Below, one piece after another: positions 26,565 to 38,424 of a stretch of 64,000 nt of DNA. Position 1 is the first letter of the stretch, and each line of letters starts with the position of its first letter. The notes beneath the pieces were generated by a model that worked only from the letters and a program-made list of their open reading frames with translations, did not search any database and was not told the origin of the DNA. The position numbers were made by a program, and so were the translations under genes. The DNA comes from Paracentrotus lividus (taxonomy: Eukaryota; Echinodermata; Echinoidea; Camarodonta; Echinidae): contig CALNVZ010003434.1 of NCBI GenBank assembly GCA_940671915.1, forward strand, positions 4,371,452-4,435,451, given 5' to 3'.

Positions 26565-27851
26565 TTAACTGTTATCTCCTGGAGTCTTGTGCCATCCGTA
26601 CCTCTCATGTGTCTCTACGATGGCTCGGAAGCTCACCTCTGCCTCCTGTTTATTGAACGGAACATCGCTCCTGTAACCCGTCTGAACAATCCTGCCATCC
26701 CCTGCTACCAAGGTCGCACCAAGCTGCATGATGACAGCATCGATGGTATACGAACTGGACCATCCTTGAGGAGTCAGCAGTTCCATGCAGATGGCTCCAC
26801 CGTCCAGGACATAACCGTATTCGATGTGGGGGCTGACGACGTGAACGAAAGGTGGTGCGAACGGAAAGTTGTCGGGGAAGGTCATGCTGAAGAGGATGTA
26901 CTCGTAGTTGTGCTTCTTCATGTCTTTGCGCAACGCGGATTTAGGGTTAATGTGATATAGTTTGATATTCCAATCAGCCAGGCTGTCGTTGACGAGATCA
27001 ACAACGTAAGCTGGCCCTGAGAGTCTTTCATTGGTCATGAACCCACCATCTGATAATGCTTTCTTAACTGCTTCTGCTTCCCCTTCGCCCGATTCACCAC
27101 TGCTCTCCTTGGTCTTATCTTCAGTAGATGTGGAACAACCCGCAGTATCTTCTTGTGTCTCACTTGTAGCTTTATTGTCACTTTGATTCGATGGTTCGGC
27201 TGTTCTATTTGACTCCATCGCATCACTGTTCTTTGATTCTTGTTCAGATTTCTCCCCCGTGCATTCCCCTTGTGATTCATCATTGCTTTGCCCAAACTCA
27301 TGCGATGCATCTTCCTTTAGATCTGTCTTTTTCTGATCAAATGGACATTGTTCTTTTTCCTCTTCTTCTTTTCGCCTCGCTTCTTCAGTAATCCTCGTCA
27401 CCGCTTTAAACTCTTTCATAAGCCTTCTCATCCTCACATTGGTGACGTACGCCTTGCTCGGCTGAGGGATTCGCATCAGAGTCTCTGCAGATAAGACCCT
27501 TGTCCCATCGGCTACGCTGTACTTAAGCTCCTTAGTGGTTTCGTCTTGATCATCACCAGGCACTACTCCCGGTAGGTCGGCTTTATCTCGGAGGGCTTCC
27601 CCAAAGGGATTATTATGACCTTCACCATGACCGTCATCCATTACACCCGAGATGGAGAAAATGGTGAGGCTGCCATTTCGGGTAATCGTTACAGAATCTT
27701 CTACACCGCTTGTACTCGTTGGGCCACCCGCAGGATTGTTTTTGTGACGTTTCCTGGCTAAGGCTCGAACCTTCGACCTGGCACTTCGGCGTCCACTGGA
27801 ATTGACCAGTGGGAGGCACGGACATAGGTATTTACCAATGAATTCAGCCAT
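26565..27851 (-). CDS. UBE2QL1: UBE2QL1-like ubiquitin-conjugating enzyme E2
   Basis: A single uninterrupted frame of 428 residues. The start is the ATG at 27851, in a good context (GCGATGG); in-frame stops lie just upstream, and the open frame beyond this ATG begins at a TTG. The C-terminal part is an E2 catalytic (UBC) fold of the UBE2Q type: TFPDNFPFAPPF at about 324-335, then GGAICMELLTPQGWSS at about 351-366 with the expected catalytic cysteine, Cys355. The UBE2Q-type ending ETHERYGW follows. The N-terminal RWD region of UBE2Q1/2 is absent, which favours UBE2QL1. Unusual: residues about 153-267 are low-complexity, rich in E, D, S, T and N, and separate the early RRLMKEF segment from the rest of the fold. 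The N-terminus has a CPC pair and an Arg/Lys-rich stretch. Family members accept ubiquitin from E1 and pass it on with an E3. Substrate and partners cannot be read from sequence. Confidence 0.9.
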   Translation of the reverse strand: MAEFIGKYLCPCLPLVNSSGRRSARSKVRALARKRHKNNPAGGPTSTSGVEDSVTITRNGSLTIFSISGVMDDGHGEGHNNPFGEALRDKADLPGVVPGDDQDETTKELKYSVADGTRVLSAETLMRIPQPSKAYVTNVRMRRLMKEFKAVTRITEEARRKEEEEKEQCPFDQKKTDLKEDASHEFGQSNDESQGECTGEKSEQESKNSDAMESNRTAEPSNQSDNKATSETQEDTAGCSTSTEDKTKESSGESGEGEAEAVKKALSDGGFMTNERLSGPAYVVDLVNDSLADWNIKLYHINPKSALRKDMKKHNYEYILFSMTFPDNFPFAPPFVHVVSPHIEYGYVLDGGAICMELLTPQGWSSSYTIDAVIMQLGATLVAGDGRIVQTGYRSDVPFNKQEAEVSFRAIVETHERYGWHKTPGDNS

Positions 27852-28620
27852 CGCAAGAGCATTCAAAGCTTATCACTTTGCTAATTATGTTTATTCACAA
27901 CCGTCTCCAATCAAAGAGAAAAGTTTAATAAAAGTCCAGTTTTCCATAATACTTCGACGTTATTGTTTATTATACGTACTTTCAACACTGTAGTTAATCA
28001 GTACGAATATAATGTATTCTCAAATCCTCACAATGGCGTTAAAGAAGCCCCCACAGCTAGATATCCAACAAGAACGTCACTCTCTATTTGGCAAAGAGCA
28101 GTAACCAGCACGGTTCGTAAATTCCACATGGTTTCAGCACTCCACCAAATTTACGGGCACTCAAATATTTTGTCTGACGAATAATTCAATACTGCAGACA
28201 GAGTAGACGTGCTCTGAAATATATTGTGACAACCTCCCGGTTTTTAAGGCGAATTGAATCAATGCTCTTGCATGTTGCTACCGAGTGATATATATAATTA
28301 TATACTCCTTCAAAGTTGTTCAGACATCACGTTCGCATCAACCACTGGTTGATATGTATGGTTTCAGGGGCCCATAATAAGAGCCGTCCAAGTCAATAAG
28401 TGTGATGTACACAAGCCGGCTATCTGCCTCGGGACTGGTGTATAATTTAACCAGCTGCAGTAGCTATAGCCCATTAAGCTTTGGCGCGTTCAATTGTGAT
28501 TCCGCGTGTTGTCTATAACGCACGGCGACGGGGAGATAGCGAGGCGACGCGGATTGATTAGCTTAATCATCTTATGACGAATACCTTTAGTTAAAAACAT
28601 TGTGTTGATTGCAATGTTTT
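27852..28620 (-). promoter_or_regulatory. Probable 5' flank of the UBE2QL1-like gene
   Basis: Upstream on the minus strand there is a TATATAATTATATA stretch at about 28287-28300 and a locally CpG-richer patch at 28480-28555. Either could mark promoter DNA, but no start site can be assigned and a 5' non-coding exon cannot be excluded. Confidence 0.25.
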
Positions 28621-30720
28621 AACCCGTACTTTATATGCCAATACAATTTTCTTGATAATCGTTATTGCCGAAAGTTTGATGTAAAAATCATAATCCTCTA
28701 CACAATATAATGCACCGAAATTTAAAGTCTATGATACGGCAGATGTCTAAATATATAGTTGTGACAATGATGACAGTTGTGTTGTCTATTGATACCAAAA
28801 TAAATTCATGGATACCAGACAACTTGAGCTTTAAAAAAAAAACCTCTGTCAAAATTAGTTTGTACCAAATTTTGGCGGAAGCAACTCTGGATTTCTGACC
28901 ATGCATTTATTGTTTAAGATAAGCCTCCCTGAGTTCATTCATAAGAGACAAAAGGTTACGAGGACTATTCAAATAAAATGTAACGATTGCTTTTGCCCAA
29001 CTGGGTATCAATTTTGACACTTGTATTTGAAAGCTCAAGTGTTCCTTCACAGCACAGGTATAAACCTTGTATCATTGAAGAAGATATGAGTTACTCTTAA
29101 ATATGAAATAAATATTGAGGTCACAGAAGTTATACAATTTTTATATGAGGCTTTCAAAGTTAGGTGTAATTTTTTCTGAAACGCACTGCATAAATATTGA
29201 AGGAACTATAGCAACATCCATAAACAAGTACAGCCCAAAGCTAAAAAGTACTTTAAAAAAGAGTTCTGGGAATTTAATGTTCCTTTAATTAGGTTCCTTC
29301 TAAAAGCAGAATAATCCTGAATACATTTTGCTGGAGGGTTGATTGCTCTTTAGCTAAAAGAGTATCAAGAAAGTTAAACGCCCTTTAGAGTCCCGAAGGC
29401 GCCCCTTGCTTAACCAAGTTGGCTCAATGCCATTTGCATATTTGTTAAAAAATATTTCTAAATCCTTGTTATCTGAACGAGTTGGTACGCCTCTGGCTTT
29501 TTCTTGTCTCGTTTCTCATTGAAAGCATGCGATGTAACGAGAAGCAATTATCATTAAGCCGTTAAAGTCAGGTAATCATGGATATTGAAATAATACAGCG
29601 GGATATCTCGTGTTTGGTAGCATGTAAAGCGAATACAAGCTTTTTGGTGTGTGCGCTCTCACGAGAATTTGTGGGTGTGCGTGTATGTGAGGGTGTGTAC
29701 GTGTGTGTGTGTACATGAAGGTGTGTGCGTATATGTGTATGTGAGTGTGTGCGAGTATGTGCGTTAGGTTAACTTAAATGAAAGATATAATATGACTGAG
29801 GGCTATTTAAGGGCTACTTGAATATTTTTTTTATATTATATTTTATTATATACATATAGGTTTGATGATTACTATATCGACAGCATACGAGAAATGATTA
29901 AAATTCTTTAAAAAAAAAAAAAATGGCAATTTGTGAAATTTATATTACGCAACATATGGGAGATCTGCTCCTTTGTGACGTCAGAAATTCAAAGCTTGAA
30001 TATTGATAGCTTCATTATTCCTTGGCAGATTTTATTTTTCTTAAACCTTTAAAGATATTTTTCTCTCTTTTTTTTAAAACAGTTAAATTCCATTGTGAAC
30101 TCTCCCTTTAATGTGTACTTATACCGAAAAAGGAAAACAACTTTAGGTGAGTTGTTTTGATGTTGAAAGAAGCAAGACACACAGAAACGAAATTGTAAGA
30201 AAACAAACTATTATTTTTTATAAATGAAAAAAAGCAACCCAAACAAACCAGAAAATTTGAATAAATTTAATTGAACTTTAAGAAGACCTACAATTTTGTT
30301 GTTGCTTTCCAAGTGGCTATTAGAGTTAAGACTTCGCTGCGGCAGCATTATTAAAACATCACGTCCAAAACACCACTGAAAAAAAATCTCGTGAAATTTA
30401 AGAAAAAAGTTGAAAAAAAAACCGAAAAAAGTCCTCAAGTGTAAGTGAATAATAAAGGTGGAGTTTATAGTGTCTTGCACTTAATACCATGGAGAAAAGG
30501 TAATGCCATGTTTGCCTTCTAGAAAAATGAAGGACAAGAAAAGCTACCGATTTGATTTCAATTCGATTTCGTGTGGAAACATTTTAATTCATCATTCGAT
30601 GGAATGATTGCGTTTGAAGAAATGTGCGATAGATGAAAGCACATGTCGAGCAATGCGTGGAAGAAAGGGGTTTTTGTGTTATCACGTCATAGATCATTAT
30701 TTACTCATGTTCAGACACAG
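28621..30720. other. No gene seen; TG-rich tract at 29655-29765
   Basis: AT-rich sequence. An imperfect GTGTGT tract lies at 29655-29765 and an A run at 29910-29923. No exon, RNA gene or element end was found. Confidence 0.45.
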
Positions 30721-30814
30721 ATTATATCTGAACTCAACTAAAGGAGCGTCGAGTAGTATCCCGTTGTGAACAAATGATAACCAAGTCGCGGATCCCGGCG
30801 AAGGGGCCCTCAGA

Positions 30815-31085
30815 CCTTGAGCAGCGAGCTTCCATGGGTAATTTGACCCCATGGATGCTTATCCAGTAACAGGTGTTTTCTATCACCTGATTTTTTATCA
30901 CCTGATATATTCCACCCATTGCTCCATCTGGTAAAGTAATTTCCTTAGCCCGTTCATGCCCGATGCTGGCCGGGGCGAAACAGGTTTTTCTGATGTGGTC
31001 CAGAAATTTAGCTTCAAGAGTATTTCTAGTGACTTTCACAAAGTCGGGGGTCAGCAAATTATGAGCCACTCCATGAAAGCTTGAG
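30815..31085 (+). repeat. Dispersed repeat, copy 1 (GCTTCCATGGGTAAT family)
   Basis: Matches 63225-63520 through a series of blocks: GCTTCCATGGGTAAT, CCATGGATGC, CCAGTAACAGGT, ATTCCACCCATTGC, AGAAATTTAGCTTCAAGA and CCATGAAAGC. This copy ends in an A run (31090-31110), which suggests a retroposed sequence. The minus-strand open frame here (30734-31069) matches no known protein. Confidence 0.75.
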
Positions 31086-31195
31086 CCTTAAAAAAAAAAA
31101 AAAAAAAAAATGGTACAAATATAGATTATAAATAATGATAATAATAATATAAGACTTATACGCGGAGGGCTTTAATCTGAATAATGATAAAATAT

Positions 31196-31255
31196 TGGAG
31201 GCCCCCCCCCCCAAAAAAAAAAGACAAAAAAAAAAAAGAAGAAAAAAAAAAAGAT
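31196..31255. repeat. C-run and A-rich low complexity
   Basis: A C run followed by AAAAAG repeats. Lysine-rich frames arise from it. Confidence 0.8.
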
Positions 31256-31439
31256 GGCTACCCCGACCGCCGTACTGGAGAGCAATTTCAGCCGGAATGA
31301 TCTATAGCAATTTGAGTGTACCTTTGCGCGTTACCAATAAATTTTGGGCTGTTAAAAAAAAATCTGAAATTCTAATTTTGGTCGCCCTCTCATGAAATCA
31401 TGGATCCTCGGCTGTAGGTCGATCATCCCCTAAATTATA

Positions 31440-31690
31440 ACAGGTTTATATCCACTTGGCCTTACATCAGTGGTCCAATCTCTGGTTATCTAATACCACC
31501 TGGGCTAAACCCATTTGGTCTACCAACAACATGGACAAGTTTAATTCCCAATTGGCCTAATAAAATACTCGTTTCAATTCTCACTTGGTCTAATTACAAC
31601 ATGGTCTAATTGCAACTCTACCTAAGAATCAAATGGTCCAGTATTCGTCTAATTCTCAAAAGATTGTCCGCTCTTAAACACGGTGCTCTA
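31440..31690. repeat. TTGGTCTAAT-motif dispersed repeat, copy 1
   Basis: Short variants of CACTTGGTCTAATT recur every 20-40 bases on the plus strand. The same motif in both orientations fills 61440-61745. The family is unidentified and there is no coding. Confidence 0.55.
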
Positions 31691-33058
31691 TCGAAAACAG
31701 TGGACAATGCTAGCCTGGGCTAAAGTTGTACCGTGTTCACGAATTCTGGTTTATTATTTCCTATGTGTATCTTTTGAAGAAAAGCGAACGAGAATCAGGA
31801 TAAAGCCTCTCCCAACATATTAAGAAATAATGGCCTTCCAATCACATCCTGCATAGCATCAGATCTATCGTTGCCTAGCAACACAGCCGTTGTACTGTTT
31901 CAGCAACAGTTGATTAGCCTTATAAAATATGCATATCATGAAATCGACGAAATTACCCCACCCTTAAATAAGGCTTCACCTTATCTTAATTAAAACAGTA
32001 ATGAATGGACATAGACATAAAAATATTTACTTCTCAAACAGTTCTGCAACTCAATTTTGAGCCACTTATCTTTTAGAGTGCTTTTTAATTAATCATTAAC
32101 CATTGGAAAGTTGGCATGTAACAAACATTTATCGTTCTGGCATGATATAAGAATTCTGTATAATCTATTGTGATTATTTTTTGAAAACCTTTATTTCATG
32201 AATTAAAAGTAATTACATTTTGAGAACATGATCCATGCTCAACGGTGCGCCCATGGAAAAAGGCAGTGAATTTTGGGTTCTGGTCGTTTTTACACTTTAG
32301 CAACAATAACTTTTCTTGAAAAGTACACTGACTTTTGGCTTTTCACCTGTCAACTTTGACCCTTAACCAAATTGACCTGAGATTGTAGCACAACTAGCAC
32401 TGGTATGAATTTGACAGTTCTGAGTGTATAACATTGTGTAGTATGTAAGACATAATGTTAAGTCACTAAACTTATCTGAACTTTATCAAAAATTACCCAT
32501 ATCGAACCAGAAGTTCTACCAGAAGAACCATGGGTATGTTATCATACCTCAAATTTTTTAATAGAAATTTTGTTGCTTGTCGACCTTTCAATTTTCTTGA
32601 ATTGTCGATTTGACCATTCTCCCCTGCGTTTCAACGGCTCTTTGTCACTTCTATAGCGTCATTTTACATTCCGCCTATTATGAAGTTTTTTTTTAAATTC
32701 TGTTTTGGGTGCTTGTTTTTTATTGTTGAGGGGATGGGGATTAAATTATTCAAGATCATAGCTTTTGGTTTGAAAGTCATGAGCCAGACATGAGACCATG
32801 TACCAACATGAGGGGATAAGATAGAGTAGGCTTAAAGTACAAGCGATACTATCAGATTACAACATATGCGTAATGTTGTTGATCAAGAAACCGTCAAACA
32901 ATTGCGTTTTAAGCCAACGTATGTCCATCGTTCTCAGAAGTTAATTTAGGAAACGTTTGATTAACATTGATATGATGATGATGATCCACAGCATTCCCAT
33001 TGCGCCATATTTCTGTTGAAAACATTCACAGGCGCTTGGAAAACGTTTGACATACGTT
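31691..33058. other. No gene seen
   Basis: AT-rich sequence without exon, RNA gene or element ends that I can support. Confidence 0.45.
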
Positions 33059-33066
33059 GCATATAC

Positions 33067-33303
33067 ACCGATGTGTTGGCTCAGTGGATAGAGCGTCCGC
33101 CTCATAATCGGGAGGTTGTGGGTTCGATCCCCGGCCGCGTCATACCAAAGACGTTAAAAATGGTAGTTGTTGCTTCCCTGTTTGGCGTTCAACAAGAGGG
33201 GGATAGAGCAACGTCCTTCTGGCGCTGCTCAGCGGCTGCCAAGCCCACGGGACAAGGGCAAAAAGAATATCCGATTCGGACAATAAAATTTGGAGCATTT
33301 GGA
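33067..33303 (+). mobile_element. tRNA-Met-derived SINE
   Basis: The head (33071-33146) is tRNA-like: A box TGGCTCAGTGG, anticodon loop CTCATAA (CAT, Met) and B box GGTTCGATCC. An unrelated tail ends in AATAAAATTTGGAGC. The 8-bp duplication GCATATAC at 33059-33066 and 33304-33311 flanks it. The acceptor stem pairs poorly, so it is not a working tRNA gene. A second copy is at 58353-58590. Confidence 0.85.
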
Positions 33304-33486
33304 GCATATACGTTAGTTCTTCATTGTAAAAATGAATCAACCCCATCGCAAACCCTGATTCGCTCTGGGTACATCGATATGAACAACGTTAAGCTAACAA
33401 CAGTAAGAAGTTCAGAACGTTTCCAGAACGCATGACAACGTTGTCTAAGCATTTTCGGAAAGCGTGACAAACCAAGAGGAGCCGAG

Positions 33487-33930
33487 GTGAAGACTATCCA
33501 AACTTTTAACAACGTCGGGCACCTTGTGCTTCATATACGAATTTCCCAAAAGTATCTTGGAATCAAGATTGAATCATCCGACATAGATCGATCCCATCGA
33601 CTGGCTTCGCGTGATACTCATCGTAAAATGCCGAGAAACATCATCGTGAAGTTTGCGAATTATCACACGAGAAACGAAATCTACCGTGCTCGCAGGAAAT
33701 TACGAAACATCACCACAGATGACGCCGATAATGGTGCCAGCATATTCATCAATGAAAACCTAACGAAGAAGAGAGCAGAGCTCTTCTGGATTGTAAAGAA
33801 AGCAAAGCACAAGTTCATCGAGAGAATTTGGACCCAGGATGGCAAGATTATTATCAAGAACTTCAAGGGTGACCGTCTTACAATCACACGTAAGATTGAT
33901 CTTGATAACATTCAAACTCTTAACGTCTGA
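33487..33930 (+). pseudogene. LINE ORF1 protein, 5'-truncated
   Basis: An open frame of 147 codons that begins without its own ATG (GTG at 33487, open from 33436). The region around residues 20-75 (YLGIKIESSDIDRSHRL, then IIVKF and ARRKLR) is the RRM-type and C-terminal part seen in L1- and L2-type ORF1 RNA-binding proteins. The usual upstream coiled coil is missing, so the insertion is 5'-truncated. Stop at 33928-33930; ORF2 starts 170 bases later. Confidence 0.75.
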
Positions 33931-34099
33931 TCATACCTTGCACATATGTATACACCAATTTTTATCAAATTTTATTCCCCCCTTTTGCACTTATTTCAAA
34001 CGTATATGCCATAAATACATGCTCAGTTAATTAATATTGTTATTACTCTTGTACCTTTGTTCACCTCTGTGTACCTTATGTCCTGTTTAACTTGTATTT

Positions 34100-34433
34100 A
34101 TGTGTGACTCAATTTTAAACAATATACCAATTTCTAGTCAAAATAATACAAACCTTTCAAATGTGGAACAAGGTGAATCACAATCTCTCTCTAAGTATTA
34201 TTCTTGTGAGGAGTTTATTGCACAATTTGTAAAAGAAGATTTTCAGAAAGAGAAACTCTCTTGTATACACTTCAATTGTCGTAGTCTCCCTAAGAATTTT
34301 GATAATCTCAATCTCTTTTTAAATGATATACTTCATAATTTTTCTGTAGTAGGATTAACAGAGACATGGTTAAAATCAGATGCTCTTTTACAAATGTATG
34401 ATATTGAAAATTACGATTTTATTGTAAATAGTA
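34100..34433 (+). pseudogene. LINE ORF2, first part: endonuclease N-terminus
   Basis: Starts at ATG 34100. Residues about 52-105 hold the start of an AP endonuclease: IHFNCRSLPKN and the catalytic-glutamate motif LTETWLKSD. The frame breaks at 34433 where the DNA transposon begins, and the same frame resumes at 40627 (NSR continues into CNKIGGGVGMYI), so the interruption is a clean TA-target insertion. Confidence 0.85.
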
Positions 34434-34692
34434 GGGTACATGCAGGTAATATGGGCCACCTGAAGAAAATTTTTTTTTTTTTTTTTTTTGAACCTCAAAT
34501 GAGGTATTTATTGAAAATTCACCATAATTCATGTACATGAAAAGTCAAAGTGTTATATCATAAACAAACGTCAATTATATAACATTTAACAGTTTCTCTG
34601 GTGGTCTTTTTTCTGGGTGTTTCAGTTTCTTATTAACTATTATTCTATTTTTCATTTCTCTCTCAAATAGACATCGTATTTTTAACATTCTA

Positions 34693-37100
34693 TCATCTAC
34701 TCCATATTTGTTTCGTAAAATCAACATTTTGTATATGCCACCAAAAAGCGACAGTTAATACAATGTCTGCTTCTTCCGCATTACCAATCTTCAATAAGAA
34801 TTTTACGTCAAAAGATATATTGATGTCAAACGTGTTTGTTAATACGTGTTTAACGTAAGCAAAGAAATGTCTATTCAATTGACATTCAATAAACGCATGC
34901 ATTATATATCTTCTCTCACAATGACAATAGAGGCAGCATTTATCGTCTGCTAGACCCCATTTAAAGAGGTTATTTTTAACAGGCAAAATATTATACAACA
35001 TTTGAAACTGAATTCTCGTAATTTGAAATCTTTAATGTATGTTAAGTTTCTATTAAATACAGAACACACAATCATTTCAGTGTGAACGAAATTTTCCCAA
35101 TAAATGCAACATCTGTTTGTAAATGTCTGTCTAGATGATATCAAATTGTAAAAACGTTTACTTTTAATATCACTGATATTCACGGACACTTTTTCCAAAA
35201 AACAATTTGGAGTTCGAAGATTTAAATCAACGTTTTCGTGTGTAAAATTATTCAGCCATATATTTGGGATCGCCTTTTTCAGTTTCGTATAATCAAATAT
35301 TAGATTTTGCTTGCTTTTTCTTGTTTCAAGGCGTTGGAAGATTTCATTCACTGGTGAAAGTACCATCTTTTAAAAATGTTTTTTAGATAAAGTATTCCAC
35401 TATTTAGCCAGTCTTCATAAAATAGAGATTTTGAGTTAAAAGAATGTATTTGTTATGCCATATTATTTGCTTATGGAAATTCTGTAAGGTAAAATTTCCA
35501 TCATTAGTATATACTTTCATGTAATTCCATGCTTGTAAAATTTCTAAGTAAAAGATGGAAGACATGATTTTTGAAGAATCTATTAATTTTGGGTCATAAT
35601 TACAGTTCAACCAGGTGTATACTACCTATACAATTGAACCAATAGTTACAATCTATCTTTCCAAGGGCCTTGGGTATCATCAAGTACCCTACCAAGCATC
35701 TTAAACGGAAACTCAATATCTGTTTGTTATGTCAATCATGCGAACACCACCTTGACTATAATCTTGCGTGAGGATACATCTCTTTACTTTCTCAACATTG
35801 GATTTCCAAATGAATTAAATATCAATCTATTGACTTTCTTCAACATTTTTCTGGAACTGTGTCTACTATCATTAAGTGTATAATTTGACTTAATGCAAGT
35901 GACTTAACAACTGTTATTCTTCCGAATAGAGTGAGGTTTCTGCTTCTCCATTATCAAGAAGCTTCTGTAATTTGGACAGTTTTTTTTCCCAGCTAATTTT
36001 TCTTGCATAAAAGAGGTCTGCGGCTATAAAATAACCCTAAGTAATTGATAGGTTCTTTTGACCAATTAAGGTCTAGATAAGAAATAGACCATCTTCTCTT
36101 CATATCTCCAATCCAAAAGATAACTGTTTTGGATTTATTTAATTTGGACCAGCGACTTTCCCGAATAAGTTAATCTTTTTTAAAATATTTTCTAATGAGA
36201 TTTTTATCTTTAACGAAAAATAGTGTTATCGTCTGCATATTGTAAACATTTAAGTGTGGAGTTGCAACCTTATAAATCAAAATTCTGAATAGTATTATTT
36301 TTCCATCCTCTATTTGCCATGAATTCAGCTGCTATAATTAACAATAAAGCTGATAGCGGGCAGCCTTGTCGTATACCTCTTTGGACCTGGAATGATTCCG
36401 ATATACACCAATTTATTAAAATTGAACTTGCAATATCTGTGTAGAGTATTTTAACCCATTTTTGAAAAGAGGGTCCAAAATTCAATTTTTTTAAACAGTT
36501 ATTTACAAATGACATATCAATAACATCAAATGCTTTAGTGAAATCTACCATCATAACGGCACACAGATATATTTCGTTTTAACATATATCAATGATATCG
36601 TTGTTAATCGAACATTGTGTGCCGCTAGGCGGCGCTTTTATATAACCTGTTTGATTGGGGTCAATTATTTGTCGGACGACTCTTTTGTACTCGACGTGCT
36701 ACACAGGCAGCGATAATTTTGTAATCGCAATTGAGAAGTGTTATAGGCCTCCAATTTTTCAGGTTCAAACGATCACCTTTTTATATAACAACGTGACTAG
36801 GCCTTTTCTTTGGGTATCCGACATAACTTCATTAGCATAACACTCATTAAGGGCATCAACAAGAAACCCACTGAGGTCAGGCCAGTGTCTGATAAAATTC
36901 ACCAGGGATTCCATAGAACCAGGTGTTTTATTTTTCTGCATGTTAAAAAAGCGCTTGTTTACATTTCGGATATCGTCAACAAACCTTTCACACAATTTTC
37001 TAAATCTTATGTTTACAATGGGATAGATTTGTGAGTGTACATAATCAGTCATGAGATCACATTTTATTTTCGTTATATACAACGTACTGTAAAATTTCAC
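34693..37100 (-). pseudogene. Nested LINE ORF2, reverse transcriptase and C-terminus
   Basis: Frame pieces in minus-strand order: 37100-36765 (N-terminal RT region with NKTPGSMESL), 36554-36270 (VDFTKAFDVID catalytic block, then GIRQGCPLSALL), 35366-34950 and 35001-34693 (C-terminal, with WGLADDKCCLYC and a following H...C pattern typical of the zinc-binding end of L1/Tx1 ORF2). The FADD block lies in the 36270-35610 gap but is not legible as one frame. Frames shift between pieces, so this copy is dead. Confidence 0.8.
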
Positions 37101-37529
37101 AGTTTCTTTTAAGATATCCTTTTCTTTTTTTAGTATTCTTTTCCGTCAACTGATGTTAGTTGCGTTATCCCTTTTTTAGAGGCATTTATCTTTTCTAGAC
37201 GTAAAATATTTTGTGCTCTCTCTCTCCTTCCTCCTCTATTTTACTCTGGCTCTGATACCTGCAACTCTAGATTCAATTTTATATATATTTTCAGTTCTTC
37301 TCTTTACTGATCTAAAACTTCTTTCTATTTCTATGTTGCACTCTTTCCCATCGATCTCTTCTCTAGAGCTTCTAAACGTTCCTGAAGTATTTCTTTTCTT
37401 TCTTTCTTAACAACTGTTCTTCTTTTGCCAAATTTTCTGTGAGAACTCTCGTATCATTATTTTCAATAGTTCCCATTTTGCAGACAAGTCATATTTTTTC
37501 ACTTGAACTTGCTTATAATCTTACGAATA

Positions 37530-38328
37530 TTACTCTGGTAATTTTTCATCCTTTAAAATACTTGTATTCAATTTCCAGTAGCCAGGACCACATTTTTTGT
37601 CCTTAACTCTTATTTTTAATGATATTGCATTATGATCTGCACGTATTGCAGGTCTAATGTCTGATGTTATTAATTTGACCTGAACGTTCTTATTAACGAG
37701 CCAAAAATCAAGCCTGGATGCCATCTTGAGATAATGGTTTCTCCATGTAAACTGTTTACTAAGTGGGTGTGTTTTTCTCCATATATCACATTAAGCATAT
37801 GTTTTCAACAACTTACATAGATTTCGTGGCTTTTTATAATATTTGCTTCCAGTACCCAGAACATCATTTTTTGTTACCAACACACAATTCCAATCTCCCC
37901 AATGATCAGATTACAGTCATCATTATTTACATTTTTCTTAACATTTTTAGTTGTAAGTTTCTAAAGAATCTCTCCTTATACTTTTTCTGTGTTGGTGCAT
38001 ATACATTAACAAGAGTATAATTTTTGTTATCAATTTTTAACTTTTAACAGCAAAATTTTACCATCATTTGGTTTTACTTCAATTGTCTCAATATTTAGTT
38101 TCTTCTCGAATAAAATTGCTACACCTGATGAATGGTTTGAGCCATGAGAAAAATAACATGATCCGTCCCATTCACTCTTGATCACATTCTCAATATCCAA
38201 TGTCCAATAGGTTTCTTGGACAAATATTATATCTGCTTTTTGACATTTAAACCATCGGAAAATTTGACTTCTCTTGTCTTTATTCGAAGCCCGCGTACAT
38301 TCAGACTAATTAAATGACAAACTGACAT
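37530..38328 (-). pseudogene. Nested LINE ORF2, endonuclease domain
   Basis: The ATG at 38328 begins MSVCHLISLNVRGLR. After a shift of frame within about 20 codons, the sequence continues with FVQETYWTLD (catalytic Glu motif) and SSGVAILFEKK. The 37530-37724 piece carries SRLDFWLVN and, near its middle, the SDHNAI-like RADHNAISLKI segment that ends the AP endonuclease fold. Confidence 0.75.
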
Positions 38329-38424
38329 TTGATATATATAGGGTGGGTGAAAGGATAGTTACATGCACATCATTTTTCATTTTTCTTCGGATTTTTTGTG
38401 TCTTTCTGTTTTCTCTTCAGACTC

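Noticed and set aside
26589-26960. 123-codon plus-strand frame
   Set aside because: Antisense shadow of the UBE2QL1-like gene.
30734-31069. 111-codon minus-strand frame
   Set aside because: Lies on a dispersed repeat whose second copy (63225-63520) does not keep the frame.
33071-33146. Functional tRNA-Met gene
   Set aside because: A and B boxes and the CAT anticodon are there, but the acceptor stem pairs poorly and a conserved tail follows in both copies, so it is a SINE head. The same holds at 58353.
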